The translations under genes and the position numbers were made by a program. A stretch of DNA of 64,000 bases from Tenericutes bacterium MO-XQ. GTDB lineage: Bacteria > Bacillota_I > Bacilli_A > Acholeplasmatales > Acholeplasmataceae. Positions 1-9,667 of this stretch are shown here, piece by piece. Each line of letters opens with the position of its first letter. Position 1 is the first letter of the stretch. The notes under the pieces were generated by a model. That model was not told the origin of the DNA and searched no databases. It saw only the letters and a program-made list of their open reading frames with translations. The DNA is taken from the NCBI GenBank assembly GCA_002838185.1, contig CP017948.1, positions 496,001 to 560,000 of the forward strand, given 5' to 3'.

Positions 1-1296
1 TCCCTTCTTGAAGCAGATGTTAACTTTAAAGTTGTTAAACAATTTATTAATCATGTCAAGGAACAAGCTGTTGGAGAAAAGATTTTAAAAGGATTAAATC
101 CTGGTCAACAAGTTGTAAAAATCGTTCATGATGAATTAAAACGTGTCATGGGAGATGAAGCTGAAGGTATTAGATATAATATTAACGGTATTACAACCAT
201 TATGACAATCGGTCTTCAAGGGACTGGTAAAACAACAGCAATTGGTAAACTTGGTGTTTATATTAGAAAGGCTGAAAAGAAAAAGGTCTTGTTTATTGCT
301 GCAGACGTTTATCGTCCGGCTGCGATTGACCAATTGGTAACGATTGGTAAACAAATAGATATTGAAGTTTATGAAGAAGGATTAATAGATGCAAGAACAA
401 TTGTTAAAAATGGACTTGCATATGCGAAAGAAAATAAATATGATGTCGTGATTATCGATACTGCAGGACGCCTGCACATCGATGAAAACATGATGCAAGA
501 ACTTCTAGATGTTAAAAAGATTGCAAATCCAAATGAAATATTACTAACGGTAGATGCGATGACTGGACAAGATGCAGCGAACGTTGCGAAAAGTTTCCAT
601 GATCAATTAAATGCTACAGGTGCAATCCTAACGAAAATGGATGGCGATACCCGTGGTGGTGCTGCATTATCGATCAAAGAAGTATCAGGTATTCCAATTA
701 AGTTCTCATCAACAGGTGAGAAAATGGATGCATTTGAAGTCTTCCATCCAGAGCGTATGGCTCAAAGAATCTTAGGGATGGGTGATGTTTTAACATTAAT
801 TGAAAAAGCAACCGATGCAATTGATGAAGACGAAGCTAAAAACATGATGGAAAAACTCATGAGTGATACGTTTAATTATAACGACTTATTAAAACAGTTT
901 AAGATGATCAAACGTATGGGTTCAATGAGTAAAATCTTAGGTTTTATGCCGGGTATGGGTAAAATCAAAGATGCAGCAGCAAACATCGATGATAAGCAAT
1001 TTGAAAAAATGGGTGTATTAATTACATCAATGACCGAAAAAGAACGTAAAGATCCTAAGTTAATTGATCAAAGTTCAAGACGTAGGGAAAGAATTGCTAA
1101 AGGTGCAGGCATGAGTGTCGCAGAACTTAACCGTTTAAGACAAGCATTAGATGCACAAAAAAAGATGATGAAAAAAATGATGAATATGGATGAAAGACAA
1201 CTAGAAAGCTTATCAAAAAATCCTACTCAAGCTTTTCAAAATCAAAAAACCAAAAAGGGAAAAGGTAAAGGAAAGGGTCAATTTAGGATACGTTGA
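1..1296 (+). CDS. ffh: Signal recognition particle protein Ffh (5' truncated)
   Basis: GTPase subunit of the signal recognition particle; it binds signal peptides and 4.5S RNA and delivers ribosomes to the membrane receptor FtsY. The reading frame is open from base 1, so the N-terminus lies outside the window; by comparison with Bacillus Ffh about 37 residues are missing. Visible parts are the end of the N domain (LLEADVNFKVV), the G domain with P-loop GLQGTGKTT, DTAGR and TKMDGDTRGG, and a Met-rich M domain with the RRRERIAKGAG RNA-binding stretch, ending in a Lys/Gly-rich tail. An internal ATG at 148 is not the start, because conserved N-domain sequence lies upstream of it. A small terminator overlaps the 3' end. 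Confidence 0.96.
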   Translation, partial: SLLEADVNFKVVKQFINHVKEQAVGEKILKGLNPGQQVVKIVHDELKRVMGDEAEGIRYNINGITTIMTIGLQGTGKTTAIGKLGVYIRKAEKKKVLFIAADVYRPAAIDQLVTIGKQIDIEVYEEGLIDARTIVKNGLAYAKENKYDVVIIDTAGRLHIDENMMQELLDVKKIANPNEILLTVDAMTGQDAANVAKSFHDQLNATGAILTKMDGDTRGGAALSIKEVSGIPIKFSSTGEKMDAFEVFHPERMAQRILGMGDVLTLIEKATDAIDEDEAKNMMEKLMSDTFNYNDLLKQFKMIKRMGSMSKILGFMPGMGKIKDAAANIDDKQFEKMGVLITSMTEKERKDPKLIDQSSRRRERIAKGAGMSVAELNRLRQALDAQKKMMKKMMNMDERQLESLSKNPTQAFQNQKTKKGKGKGKGQFRIR

Positions 1297-1308
1297 TCCT
1301 TTTTAATT
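1286..1308 (+). terminator. Short terminator-like hairpin after ffh
   Basis: Stem AGGAT/ATCCT with a 5-nt loop, followed by TTTTTAATTAT. The ffh stop codon TGA (1294-1296) lies in the hairpin. The stem is only 5 bp, so termination is probably partial. Confidence 0.5.
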
Positions 1309-1329
1309 ATCCACAAATAATGTGGAAAA
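1307..1329. promoter_or_regulatory. Pair of inverted DnaA-box-like 9-mers upstream of polA
   Basis: TTATCCACA at 1307-1315 matches the DnaA-box consensus TTWTNCACA. TGTGGAAAA at 1321-1329 is the reverse complement of TTTTCCACA, which also matches. The two face each other across 5 nt just upstream of a TTGACA hexamer. Regulation of polA by DnaA is inference; an AT-rich genome will contain chance matches, but an inverted pair within 23 bp is less likely by chance. Confidence 0.45.
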
Positions 1330-1333
1330 GTAT

Positions 1334-1362
1334 TTGACAATCACATGTTAAAATGAAATAAA
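1334..1362 (+). promoter_or_regulatory. Possible polA promoter
   Basis: A perfect -35 hexamer TTGACA at 1334-1339. The -10 is poor: AATAAA at 1357-1362, preceded by TGa. The -35 is convincing and the -10 is not. Confidence 0.35.
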
Positions 1363-1372
1363 GGGGTATGAT

Positions 1373-3997
1373 ATGATGAAGAAGATTACACTAATCGATG
1401 GTAATTCCATACTATTTAGAGCTTATTACGCAACGGCTTATCCAGGCGCTAAACTCATGCAATCATCTAAAGGAACATATACAAATGCAGTGTTTGCATT
1501 TGTCGGTATGTTTGAAAAAATAGTGACAGATGATACTGAGCATGTTTTAGTTGCTTTTGATACCAAAGAACCAACGAAAAGACATCTTGCTTATGAAGGA
1601 TATAAAGCTGGCAGACAAAAGATGCCAGAAGAACTTGCTGAACAAATTCCTTTAGTTAATCAGTACATTGAGTTAAATGGTGTGACTGCATATTCTAAAG
1701 CTGGATATGAAGCAGATGATATTATTGGTACACTTGCTAAAGAAGCAAGCCAAAAAGGCTATCATGTTGATGTGTATTCAAGTGATAAGGATTTACTACA
1801 ATTAGTTGATGATCAAATCACAGTTCATCTTCTTAAAAAAGGTATGAAAGAAGTTCATGACTTTGACCCTAAGTTTTTAAAAGAAACCTATGATTTAACA
1901 CATCATCAAATGATTGATTTAAAAGCACTCATGGGTGACCCTTCAGATAACATTCCAGGAATTCCTGGTGTTGGTGAAAAAACTGCAATTAAACTATTAA
2001 AAGAATACGAAACATTAGAGAATATATTAGAGCATCAAGATGAAATTAAAGGTAAACTTGGCGAACGCATTAGAGAACATAGAGATAGTGCAATCATGAG
2101 TAAAGATTTAGTAACCATTCAACTTGATTGTGATATCGATTATCATGTAGAAAATATTGAGAAAAAACCAACAAAAACAGATGAACTCATCCGTTTTTAT
2201 CAGGATCTAGATCTACATGTTTTTGTTAGAAAAATGGAAGAACCGGTGCAACAAGAAGATACCAGCTGGGAATATCAAGAAATAGAAGATGAAAAAACAT
2301 TAGAAAACATCTTAAATCAAGATCTAGCAGTTCATTTTGAGTTTAGTGATTACAACTATCACAAAGCTGAACTTTGGGGTGTTGGACTATCAAATGGGAA
2401 AAAACACTATGTCATTCATCCAGATGTTGCATTATCATCACTCAATTTCCAAATGTATTTAAATGATGACACATATCAAAAATATGTTTACGATTTAAAA
2501 GCGACTAAAGTATTCCTATTATGGCAAGGTTTAAATATTAAAAATGCATCTTTTGATTTATTACTTGCAGCATATTTAATCAATTCACATTTAGGAAAAG
2601 AAGAATTTAAACGTATTGTTTCTAATTTCTATTATGAAGATATTCAATATGATGAAACGATTTATGGTAGAGGTGCTAAAAAAGGCTTACCAGAAAAAGA
2701 TGTATATTATAGACATATTGCATCTAAAGCAAAAGCAATCTATCTATTAAAAGATAAACTCATTGAAGAATTAAAAACGCAAGAACAGTTCCATTTACTC
2801 ATTGATATTGAACTACCACTTTCTCATGTCTTAGCGGATATGGAATATGAAGGGTTAAATGTTGATCAAGAAGAGTTAAACAAACAGAAAAAAGACCTAA
2901 ATGAACGTATCGAAATCTTAGAAAAAGATATTATTAAACTTGCTGGTAAAGCGTTTAATGTCTCAAGTCCAAAACAACTTGGAGAGGTCCTTTTTGAAGA
3001 TTTAAATCTACCTAACGGTAAAAAAACTAAAACTGGATATTCAACCAATGTTGATGTTTTAAATAAACTAAAAGGTAAACATCCAATCATTGAAAAAATT
3101 ATTGATTATAGACAATTAACAAAACTATATTCAACATATATCATTGGTTTAGAACAAAACCTATTTGATGATGGAAAAGTACATACGATTTATAATCAAG
3201 CGTTAACCACAACAGGTAGATTATCTTCTTTAGATCCTAACTTACAAAATATTCCGATTAGAACTGAAGAAGGTAGACAAATAAGGAAAATATTTGTTTC
3301 TAAAGAAGATACATACTTCTTAGGTGCTGACTACTCACAAATCGAACTTAGAGTTTTAGCATCGATGGCTGATGTTAAAAAACTTATTGAAGCATTTAAT
3401 GAACAAAAAGATATTCATACCAAAACGGCTCAAGAGATTTTCCATAAAGAGGAAATCACACCAGAACAAAGAAGAGCTGCTAAAGCAGTCAACTTCGGTA
3501 TTATCTATGGTATTGGAGCTTGGAGTCTAGCAGAAGATATCGATGTTTCCGCAAAAGAAGCTCAAAGATTTATTGATGATTACTTAAATTTATATCCTGA
3601 AATTAAAAAATATATGGAAGATATCGTCGATTATGCAAAAGAACATGAATATGTTGAAACGATCATGCATAGAAGAAGATATATCCCTGAACTTAAATCA
3701 AGTGTTTATACACAAAGAGCATTTGGCGAAAGAACAGCACTAAATGCACCCATTCAAGGTAGTGCTGCAGATATCTTAAAAAAAGCGATGGTTGATTTAT
3801 ACAACTATTTAAACAAAGAAAACAAGAAATCAAAAATATTACTACAAGTTCACGATGAATTGATCTTAGAAGTTCCAGAAGATGAACTTGAAGAAATGAA
3901 AGAGATTGTACCAAACATGATGAAAAAAGCAGTTGAACTTAAAGTTGAACTTGAAACATCATGTGATGTTGGTAAAACTTGGTATGATTTAAAGTAG
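1373..3997 (+). CDS. polA: DNA polymerase I
   Basis: Repair and Okazaki-fragment processing polymerase. The N-terminal ~290 residues are a 5'-3' exonuclease domain (LIDGNSILFRAYYA; helix-hairpin-helix GIPGVGEKTA). The middle third has the fold position of a 3'-5' exonuclease, but the first motif reads FEFSDYN rather than DxE, so proofreading is probably lost, as in Bacillus-type Pol I. The polymerase domain has motif A DYSQIELRVLA, motif B RRAAKAVNFGIIYG and motif C QVHDELILEVP. At 874 aa it is a normal length. Two adjacent ATGs (1373, 1376) follow an AAGGGG ribosome site at 1361-1366; either may be used. It heads the polA-mutM-coaE-dnaB-dnaI run. Confidence 0.97.
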   Translation: MMKKITLIDGNSILFRAYYATAYPGAKLMQSSKGTYTNAVFAFVGMFEKIVTDDTEHVLVAFDTKEPTKRHLAYEGYKAGRQKMPEELAEQIPLVNQYIELNGVTAYSKAGYEADDIIGTLAKEASQKGYHVDVYSSDKDLLQLVDDQITVHLLKKGMKEVHDFDPKFLKETYDLTHHQMIDLKALMGDPSDNIPGIPGVGEKTAIKLLKEYETLENILEHQDEIKGKLGERIREHRDSAIMSKDLVTIQLDCDIDYHVENIEKKPTKTDELIRFYQDLDLHVFVRKMEEPVQQEDTSWEYQEIEDEKTLENILNQDLAVHFEFSDYNYHKAELWGVGLSNGKKHYVIHPDVALSSLNFQMYLNDDTYQKYVYDLKATKVFLLWQGLNIKNASFDLLLAAYLINSHLGKEEFKRIVSNFYYEDIQYDETIYGRGAKKGLPEKDVYYRHIASKAKAIYLLKDKLIEELKTQEQFHLLIDIELPLSHVLADMEYEGLNVDQEELNKQKKDLNERIEILEKDIIKLAGKAFNVSSPKQLGEVLFEDLNLPNGKKTKTGYSTNVDVLNKLKGKHPIIEKIIDYRQLTKLYSTYIIGLEQNLFDDGKVHTIYNQALTTTGRLSSLDPNLQNIPIRTEEGRQIRKIFVSKEDTYFLGADYSQIELRVLASMADVKKLIEAFNEQKDIHTKTAQEIFHKEEITPEQRRAAKAVNFGIIYGIGAWSLAEDIDVSAKEAQRFIDDYLNLYPEIKKYMEDIVDYAKEHEYVETIMHRRRYIPELKSSVYTQRAFGERTALNAPIQGSAADILKKAMVDLYNYLNKENKKSKILLQVHDELILEVPEDELEEMKEIVPNMMKKAVELKVELETSCDVGKTWYDLK

Positions 3998-4005
3998 GTG
4001 AAGCT

Positions 4006-4815
4006 ATGCCAGAACTTCCAGAAGTAGAAACTGTAAGGCGTACCTTACTATTAAAACTCAAAGATGAAACCATCAAAGATATTGATATTAGATATCCAAA
4101 TATTATCAAAACAGATTTAAAAAGCTTTACATCAGTTTTAATCAATCAAACGATTCATGATATCGATCGTATGGGTAAATATTTAATTTTCATACTTGAT
4201 CAGCATGTGATTGTCATGCATCTAAGAATGGAAGGTAAGTTCTATATAAAATCTCATGAACCTTATGATAAACATGAACACATTATTTTCAAATTTAAAA
4301 GTGGTATGGAACTTAGATACCATGACGTAAGGAAATTTGGAACGATGCATGTTTTGTCAAAAGATCATTATTTAGATGAGTATCCACTTTCTGAGTTAGG
4401 TTTAGAACCCAAAGATTTAAATCCAAAAGATTTTTATCAAAGGATTCATCGTTCAGAAAGACCGATTAAAGCAAGCCTACTTGATCAACACATCATCAGT
4501 GGACTTGGGAATATATATGTTGATGAAACTTTGTTTTTAGCAAAAGTTCATCCTACAAGATTATCAAAAAATATAACAAAAAAAGAAGCTGAAAGCTTAG
4601 TTTCAGCAGCAACCTCTGTATTAGCAAAAGCAGTTCGTCTTGGGGGGACAACCATTAGATCATATACATCAAGCTTAGGTGTTCATGGTCGATTTCAAAA
4701 TGAGCTTAATGTTCACACAAAAAAGGGCGAACCTTGCCCGATTTGTGGCACACCCATCATAAAAATTAAAGTAGCAGGACGTGGTTCTTATGTCTGCCCA
4801 TCATGTCAAACCTAA
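4006..4815 (+). CDS. mutM: Formamidopyrimidine-DNA glycosylase
   Basis: Base-excision repair enzyme that removes 8-oxoguanine and formamidopyrimidines and nicks the abasic site. The mature N-terminus PELPEVETVRR carries the catalytic Pro2 and Glu3. The C-terminus has the Fpg zinc finger, with Cys pairs CPIC and CPSC around an AGRGS loop. At 269 aa it is full length. It follows polA by 8 nt with GTAGGTG as ribosome site. Its 3' end overlaps coaE. The order polA-mutM-coaE is conserved in Bacillales. Confidence 0.96.
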   Translation: MPELPEVETVRRTLLLKLKDETIKDIDIRYPNIIKTDLKSFTSVLINQTIHDIDRMGKYLIFILDQHVIVMHLRMEGKFYIKSHEPYDKHEHIIFKFKSGMELRYHDVRKFGTMHVLSKDHYLDEYPLSELGLEPKDLNPKDFYQRIHRSERPIKASLLDQHIISGLGNIYVDETLFLAKVHPTRLSKNITKKEAESLVSAATSVLAKAVRLGGTTIRSYTSSLGVHGRFQNELNVHTKKGEPCPICGTPIIKIKVAGRGSYVCPSCQT

Positions 4816-5401
4816 ACCTTATATCATCGGTCTAACCGGGGGTATCGCTTCAGGGAAAACAACAGTATCTAAATATTTTCAAGAAAAAGGTTTAACAGTT
4901 ATTGATAGTGATCAAATTGTTAAAAAATTATGGATTGAAAATGAAGAAATGATTCAAAAAGCTGAATCACTTTTTGGCTTTGATATTAAGACTAAAGCGG
5001 ATAAGAAAAAGCTAAGTCAAGCTATTTTTAATGATAAGAAATTAAGATTAAAACTTAATGATATCGTTCATCCATATGTTTATCATGAAATTCAAAAGTA
5101 CATCAATGAACATGAAGATATCCATAAGTTTATCATTGATATGCCACTTTTATTTGAAGTGGGATATGAGAAAAAATGTGATGTTACATGTTTAGTTTAT
5201 GTGAGTAAAGATATTCAAATCGAGCGTTTAATGAAACGTGATGGACTATCCAAAGATGAAGCACAAAAACGCGTTCTTGCGCAATTGGACATTGAAGAAA
5301 AGAAAGTAAAAGCAGATGTCATATTTGATAATCAAACAGATTTAAATTATCTACATTATCAAATTGATCAGTTTATTAGAGGGTTAGAAGATGAGAAATA
5401 G
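4790..5401 (+). CDS. coaE: Dephospho-CoA kinase
   Basis: Last step of coenzyme A synthesis, phosphorylating the 3'-OH of dephospho-CoA. P-loop GLTGGIASGKTT, then DSDQIV and the substrate lid region DMPLLFEVGYE are all typical. The gene starts inside mutM. I chose ATG 4790, giving MSAHHVKPKPYIIGL; an in-frame GTG at 4781 is the alternative. Both leave a longer N-terminal extension before the P-loop strand than usual, and neither has a strong ribosome site, so translation is probably coupled to mutM. Its end overlaps dnaB by 11 nt. Confidence 0.93.
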   Translation: MSAHHVKPKPYIIGLTGGIASGKTTVSKYFQEKGLTVIDSDQIVKKLWIENEEMIQKAESLFGFDIKTKADKKKLSQAIFNDKKLRLKLNDIVHPYVYHEIQKYINEHEDIHKFIIDMPLLFEVGYEKKCDVTCLVYVSKDIQIERLMKRDGLSKDEAQKRVLAQLDIEEKKVKADVIFDNQTDLNYLHYQIDQFIRGLEDEK

Positions 5402-6554
5402 TTCGACATTTAGAATACATAAATCCTTTGATTTATCAAGCCAAGATTTCAAAGTCTTAGCACTTTTATATCAACCATTACTTGGAGTTGGTGCACATAG
5501 TTTGTATATTACATTTTATCAACTGAATCATCAACAACCAGACATCAAGTTAGAGCATCAACAACTTTTTGATTTATTAAACTTAAAACAAACAGACTTT
5601 CTAAAAATGAGAAACAAACTTGAAGCACTAAACTTACTTGAAGTCTATCAACAAACAGATGATTATATATATGTGGTTAAAACACCACTATCTGCCAAAC
5701 AGTTTTTATTAGACACAGTTTTCGGTAGTTATCTACAATCTGAAATTGGTGAAAAACATGTTGACTGGATTGCAAGTTTATTTAAAATTGAAGTTCCAAG
5801 TTTAGAAGGATATAACAATATTACAAAACCATTTGATTCTATGTATGAATTCAAGAGTTTAAATCTACTTAAACTTAATTATGAGTTCCAAGGTAGAAAA
5901 CAAAATGGTGGTAGTCATATCGGATATCATTTTGATTACAACAAGTTTGTAGAAATGCTCCCTGAAAGACTCAAAAACTCACAATTACTTAATCAAAGAT
6001 TACAAAAACAAATTGCTAAAATCGCATTTGTTTATCAATTTAATATAGAAGATATGGTTGAAGTTTATATGGAAGCAACCAAATCTAAACAAACCGCAAA
6101 CTTCCAAGCTTTAAACCATAAAGCTAAATTATATTATGAAAATAAGAATCAAATCTTATCGATTAAAGAAAAAGAAATTCCAAAAACAGATTTAATTAAA
6201 ACCCTTCCACCTCAAGTTATTATTCAAAAATATAGTAAACTTGACTTTCAAGGGATTGCCCTTCAAACCGCAACCTCACTGATTGAAAGAAATCATGTGG
6301 ACCCAGGCATCATCAACGTCATCTTAATGTTAGTCTTAAAACAAAAAGATGGTGTACTTCCAGGACTTAAATACATGGAAACTGTGCTTCACGATTGGTT
6401 AAATAAAGGGATTCAAACCACAGAAGATGCCCTAAACTATTCAACTCAACTTGAGCACACTTGGGAAAAGAAAAAGAAAGTTCAAAAAGTAAATGAACCT
6501 GACTGGATGGATGATTACGTTAAAGAATTAGAGAAAATGGAGGAAACGTCATGA
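5391..6554 (+). CDS. dnaB: Replication initiation and membrane attachment protein DnaB (Bacillus type)
   Basis: Firmicute helicase-loading protein, not the replicative helicase. The N-terminal winged-helix part (FDLSSQDFKVLALLYQPLLG) and the C-terminal DnaB/DnaD-type helical domain, around the segment containing TSLIERNHVDPGIINVIL, fit the family. At 387 aa it is slightly shorter than Bacillus DnaB. It overlaps coaE upstream, and its stop TGA overlaps the ATG of dnaI (ATGA). Bacillus has nrdR between coaE and dnaB; here there is no room for it. Confidence 0.92.
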   Translation: MRNSSTFRIHKSFDLSSQDFKVLALLYQPLLGVGAHSLYITFYQLNHQQPDIKLEHQQLFDLLNLKQTDFLKMRNKLEALNLLEVYQQTDDYIYVVKTPLSAKQFLLDTVFGSYLQSEIGEKHVDWIASLFKIEVPSLEGYNNITKPFDSMYEFKSLNLLKLNYEFQGRKQNGGSHIGYHFDYNKFVEMLPERLKNSQLLNQRLQKQIAKIAFVYQFNIEDMVEVYMEATKSKQTANFQALNHKAKLYYENKNQILSIKEKEIPKTDLIKTLPPQVIIQKYSKLDFQGIALQTATSLIERNHVDPGIINVILMLVLKQKDGVLPGLKYMETVLHDWLNKGIQTTEDALNYSTQLEHTWEKKKKVQKVNEPDWMDDYVKELEKMEETS

Positions 6555-7363
6555 CCATTAATGAAATGAGAAAAGAAATCTTAAAATTTGATGAAACCAA
6601 AGATTTAGATATCTTAGATGTTGATGTGAATAAAGTCTATCAATATATCGTTCAGAAAAAAGAAAAACCTGTTGTTGATGGCTATGAGATTGTTTTAAAG
6701 ACTGATCCATATATCGAAATTATTTATCGTCCAACCAAAGAAAAAGCTTTTGAACTTAGAAAAGAACGTATTAGAAAAAACCTAAAATTCTATGATTCTG
6801 AAGTCTATATTCAAGATGCGACTGTTAAAGACTTTAAGTGTTTTAATGAAGAAAGACAACATGCTTTTGAAAAAGCTCAATATTTTCTAGATCATTACAA
6901 AAAAGATCGATATGAAAAAGGGTTATTTATCTACGGTAGATATGGTACAGGTAAATCTTATTTACTTTCCGCAATCGCTCAAGAGCTTGCGTTAAGAAAT
7001 ATTGCAGTTTTATTTGTTTACGTACCAGATTTAATTCGTTCAATTAGACAAGGGATGAATGAAGGTAACTTAGAAGAACGTATCAACAAACTTAAACAAG
7101 CTGATATCTTAATGCTTGATGACTTTGGCGGAGAAAACATGAGTTCATGGTTTAGAGATGAAATCATCGTTCCTGTCATGCAGTATCGTTTATCTGCAAA
7201 ACTACCAGTCTTTATCAGTTCTAATTTTTCACTGGTTCAACTTTTAGATGCACTCACACTTCAAAAAGATGAAACCAATAGAATGAAAGCTGGACGACTC
7301 ATCCAAAGATTTAAAGATTTAATGCATTATGTAAAACTATCAGAAGAGCCTTATAGCGAATAA
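6551..7363 (+). CDS. dnaI: Primosomal helicase loader DnaI
   Basis: AAA+ ATPase that loads the replicative helicase together with DnaB/DnaD. Walker A GRYGTGKS (about residues 125-132), Walker B ILMLDDFGGE, and the sensor region FISSNFS are visible. The N-terminal ~100 residues match the DnaI helicase-interaction domain in size. A GGAGG ribosome site precedes the ATG inside the end of dnaB. It is followed by a promoter and the thrS T-box leader, so it ends the operon. Confidence 0.94.
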   Translation: MTINEMRKEILKFDETKDLDILDVDVNKVYQYIVQKKEKPVVDGYEIVLKTDPYIEIIYRPTKEKAFELRKERIRKNLKFYDSEVYIQDATVKDFKCFNEERQHAFEKAQYFLDHYKKDRYEKGLFIYGRYGTGKSYLLSAIAQELALRNIAVLFVYVPDLIRSIRQGMNEGNLEERINKLKQADILMLDDFGGENMSSWFRDEIIVPVMQYRLSAKLPVFISSNFSLVQLLDALTLQKDETNRMKAGRLIQRFKDLMHYVKLSEEPYSE

Positions 7364-7370
7364 AAAACAC

Positions 7371-7398
7371 TTGTATTTTAAAATACTAGTGATATAAT
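7371..7398 (+). promoter_or_regulatory. Promoter of the thrS T-box leader
   Basis: -35 TTGTAT (7371-7376), 16-bp spacer and a perfect -10 TATAAT (7393-7398), placed immediately upstream of the leader RNA. Confidence 0.75.
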
Positions 7399-7404
7399 AG
7401 ATAT

Positions 7405-7618
7405 GAATACGAAGAAGAGGACACGATTTATATCACCTTTTAGCGACACAGGATGGTGAAAGCTGTGCATAGATATAAGTTACTACCTTGGAGTAGATTA
7501 GACAAAAACTAATCCGGGTCACACCCGTTATCAATGAATGAAAGTGCTAGGGAAACCTAGAACTAAGGTGGTACCGCGATTATTCGTCCTTAGACATATT
7601 GTCTAGGGATTTTTTTAT
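7405..7618 (+). promoter_or_regulatory. T-box leader (threonyl)
   Basis: tRNA-sensing transcription attenuator. The T-box core AAGGTGGTACCGCG is at 7565-7578. The bulge reads UGGU, which would pair with an ACCA tRNA end. Upstream is a structured stem I region with candidate Thr specifier codons ACT (7482-7484) or ACC (7485-7487); I cannot choose between them without folding. An intrinsic terminator (CCTTAGAC/GTCTAGGG stem, 7588-7608, then a T run) is mutually exclusive with the antiterminator. Uncharged tRNA-Thr should switch on the thrS gene downstream. Confidence 0.95.
7588..7618 (+). terminator. T-box attenuator terminator of thrS
   Basis: Stem CCTTAGAC/GTCTAGGG with loop ATATT, followed by ATTTTTTTATTT, 20 nt ahead of the thrS ribosome site. 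Confidence 0.85.
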
Positions 7619-7637
7619 TTAAAAAAGGAGTGGGAAA

Positions 7638-9569
7638 ATGATTAAAATTACATTTCCAGACGGAAGTCAAAAAGATTATGAAAAAGGCATTACACCTTAT
7701 GAAATTGCCCAAGGTATATCCATCAGTTTAGCTAAAAAAGCAGTAGCGGCTATATTTAATGATGGATATGTAGAATTAAATAGAGCGTTAGTAGAAGACG
7801 GTAAACTTGCACTTCTTACTGAAAAAAATGAAAAAGCATTAGATGTGATTAATCACTCAACTGCACATTTAATGGCCCAAGCGATAGTCAGTTTGTATCC
7901 ACAAGCTTGTTTTGGTGTGGGTCCATATATTGAAGAAGGTTTTTATTATGATGTTGATTTTGGTGATGAAAAGATTAGTGACCAAGATCTCATAACAATC
8001 GAAAAGAAAATGCATGAACTTGCTGAACAAGGTTTTGATATTTTAAGAGAAGAAGTTTCTTATGAAGAAGCTAAACATATCTTTAAGCATGATCCATATA
8101 AACTAGAGATCATTGAAGATTATAAACATACACAATTAACAGTTTATCGTCAAGGAGATTTTGTTGATTTGTGTCGTGGTGGACATGTATTAAACACAAA
8201 ACAAATCAAACACTTTAAACTTTTAAACCTAGCAGGTGCTTATTGGAGAGGTAATAGCGACAATAAGATGCTTGTTAGAATTTATGGTACAAGTTTCTTT
8301 AGCAAAAAAGCACTTGATGATCACTTAGTTTTACTTGAAGAAAGAAAACAAAGAGATCACAGAAAACTTGGTAAAGAACTAGGACTTTTCATGATATCAA
8401 AAGAAGCAGGCCAAGGTCTACCTTTCTGGTTACCTAAAGGAGCAACCATCCGCCGTGTGATTGAAAGATATATCACAGATGTTGAAATATCTTTAGGCTA
8501 TATGCATGTGTATACACCTATACTTGCAAATGTTGATGTTTATAAAACTTCAGGACACTGGGATCATTATCAAGATTCTATGTTTCCACCAATGGATATG
8601 GGCGATGGAGAAATGCTTGTGATTCGTCCAATGAACTGTCCACATCATATGATTATGTATAAAAATGATGTCCATTCTTATAGAGAATTACCTTTAAGAA
8701 TTGCAGAATTAGGCATGATGCATCGTTATGAAAAATCTGGAGCTTTATCAGGACTTCAACGCGTGCGTGAAATGACACTTAATGATGCACATATCTTTGT
8801 TAGACCTGATCAAATCAAAGATGAGTTTAAACGTACCATGGAATTATTACTTGCTGTATATAAAGACTTTAACATTACTGATTATAAATTTAGATTAAGC
8901 TATAGAGATCCAGAAGACACAGAAAAATACTTCCCAAATGATGAGATGTGGAATAAAGCAGAACGTATGTTAAAAGAAGCATTAGATGAATTTGGTGTAG
9001 AATATTTTGAAGCTGTTGGTGAAGCTGCTTTTTATGGACCTAAGTTAGATGTTCAAGTCAAAACTGCATTAGGTAATAGTGAAACCCTATCAACCATTCA
9101 ACTTGACTTCTTATTACCAGAACGATTTGACTTAACATATGTTGGTGAAGATGGTAAAAATGATCAAAGACCAGTGGTTATCCATAGAGGTATCGTATCA
9201 ACGATGGAACGTTTTGTCGCATATCTAACTGAAGAATATAAAGGTGCATTTCCTTTCTGGTTAGCACCTGTCCAAGTGAAAGTCTTACCTGTTAATGTAT
9301 CAGTTCATATGGACTATGTGAAAAAGGTACATGAGTTCTTAAAGTATAAAGGATATCGTGTAGAATCCGATTTAAGAGAAGAAAAACTTGGCTATAAGAT
9401 TAGAGAAGCACAAACCATGAAAATCCCATATGCCCTTGTTTTAGGGGATAAGGAAGCTGAAAATAATGAAGTGACTTATCGTAAATATGGTGAAACAGCT
9501 CAAATCACAGTTTCACTTGAAGATTTCGAAAAGATGATTCAAAAAGAATTAAAAGAAACTTTAAAGTAA
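7638..9569 (+). CDS. thrS: Threonyl-tRNA synthetase
   Basis: Class II synthetase that charges tRNA-Thr. Order: N-terminal TGS domain (residues 1-60), the editing domain with [10 protein letters not shown] and DLCRGGHV, the catalytic core with the class II motifs ([36 protein letters not shown]) and a C-terminal anticodon-binding domain ([10 protein letters not shown]). At 643 aa it is full length. Ribosome site AAAGGAG at 7624-7630. Expression is controlled by the T-box leader just upstream. In Bacillus thrS also lies near dnaI. Confidence 0.97.
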   Translation: MIKITFPDGSQKDYEKGITPYEIAQGISISLAKKAVAAIFNDGYVELNRALVEDGKLALLTEKNEKALDVINHSTAHLMAQAIVSLYPQACFGVGPYIEEGFYYDVDFGDEKISDQDLITIEKKMHELAEQGFDILREEVSYEEAKHIFKHDPYKLEIIEDYKHTQLTVYRQGDFVDLCRGGHVLNTKQIKHFKLLNLAGAYWRGNSDNKMLVRIYGTSFFSKKALDDHLVLLEERKQRDHRKLGKELGLFMISKEAGQGLPFWLPKGATIRRVIERYITDVEISLGYMHVYTPILANVDVYKTSGHWDHYQDSMFPPMDMGDGEMLVIRPMNCPHHMIMYKNDVHSYRELPLRIAELGMMHRYEKSGALSGLQRVREMTLNDAHIFVRPDQIKDEFKRTMELLLAVYKDFNITDYKFRLSYRDPEDTEKYFPNDEMWNKAERMLKEALDEFGVEYFEAVGEAAFYGPKLDVQVKTALGNSETLSTIQLDFLLPERFDLTYVGEDGKNDQRPVVIHRGIVSTMERFVAYLTEEYKGAFPFWLAPVQVKVLPVNVSVHMDYVKKVHEFLKYKGYRVESDLREEKLGYKIREAQTMKIPYALVLGDKEAENNEVTYRKYGETAQITVSLEDFEKMIQKELKETLK

Positions 9570-9574
9570 AAAAT

Positions 9575-9613
9575 AGTCGAGTTATGAAAAAACACATAAC
9601 TCGACTTTATTTC
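9575..9613 (+). terminator. thrS terminator
   Basis: Perfect 12-bp stem AGTCGAGTTATG/CATAACTCGACT (9575-9586 and 9595-9606), then TTATTTCT. Confidence 0.85.
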
Positions 9614-9667
9614 TATTAAAATTATGATAAAATAACAAAGAACGACACGAAAGTGAGGTATATACAT

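Noticed and set aside
148..1296. ffh start at ATG 148
   Set aside because: Conserved N-domain residues are encoded from base 1; the gene is simply cut by the window.
7405..7618. tRNA gene
   Set aside because: The structured region and GGTACCGCG resemble tRNA pieces, but the T-box core and attenuator explain it; I found no cloverleaf here or elsewhere.
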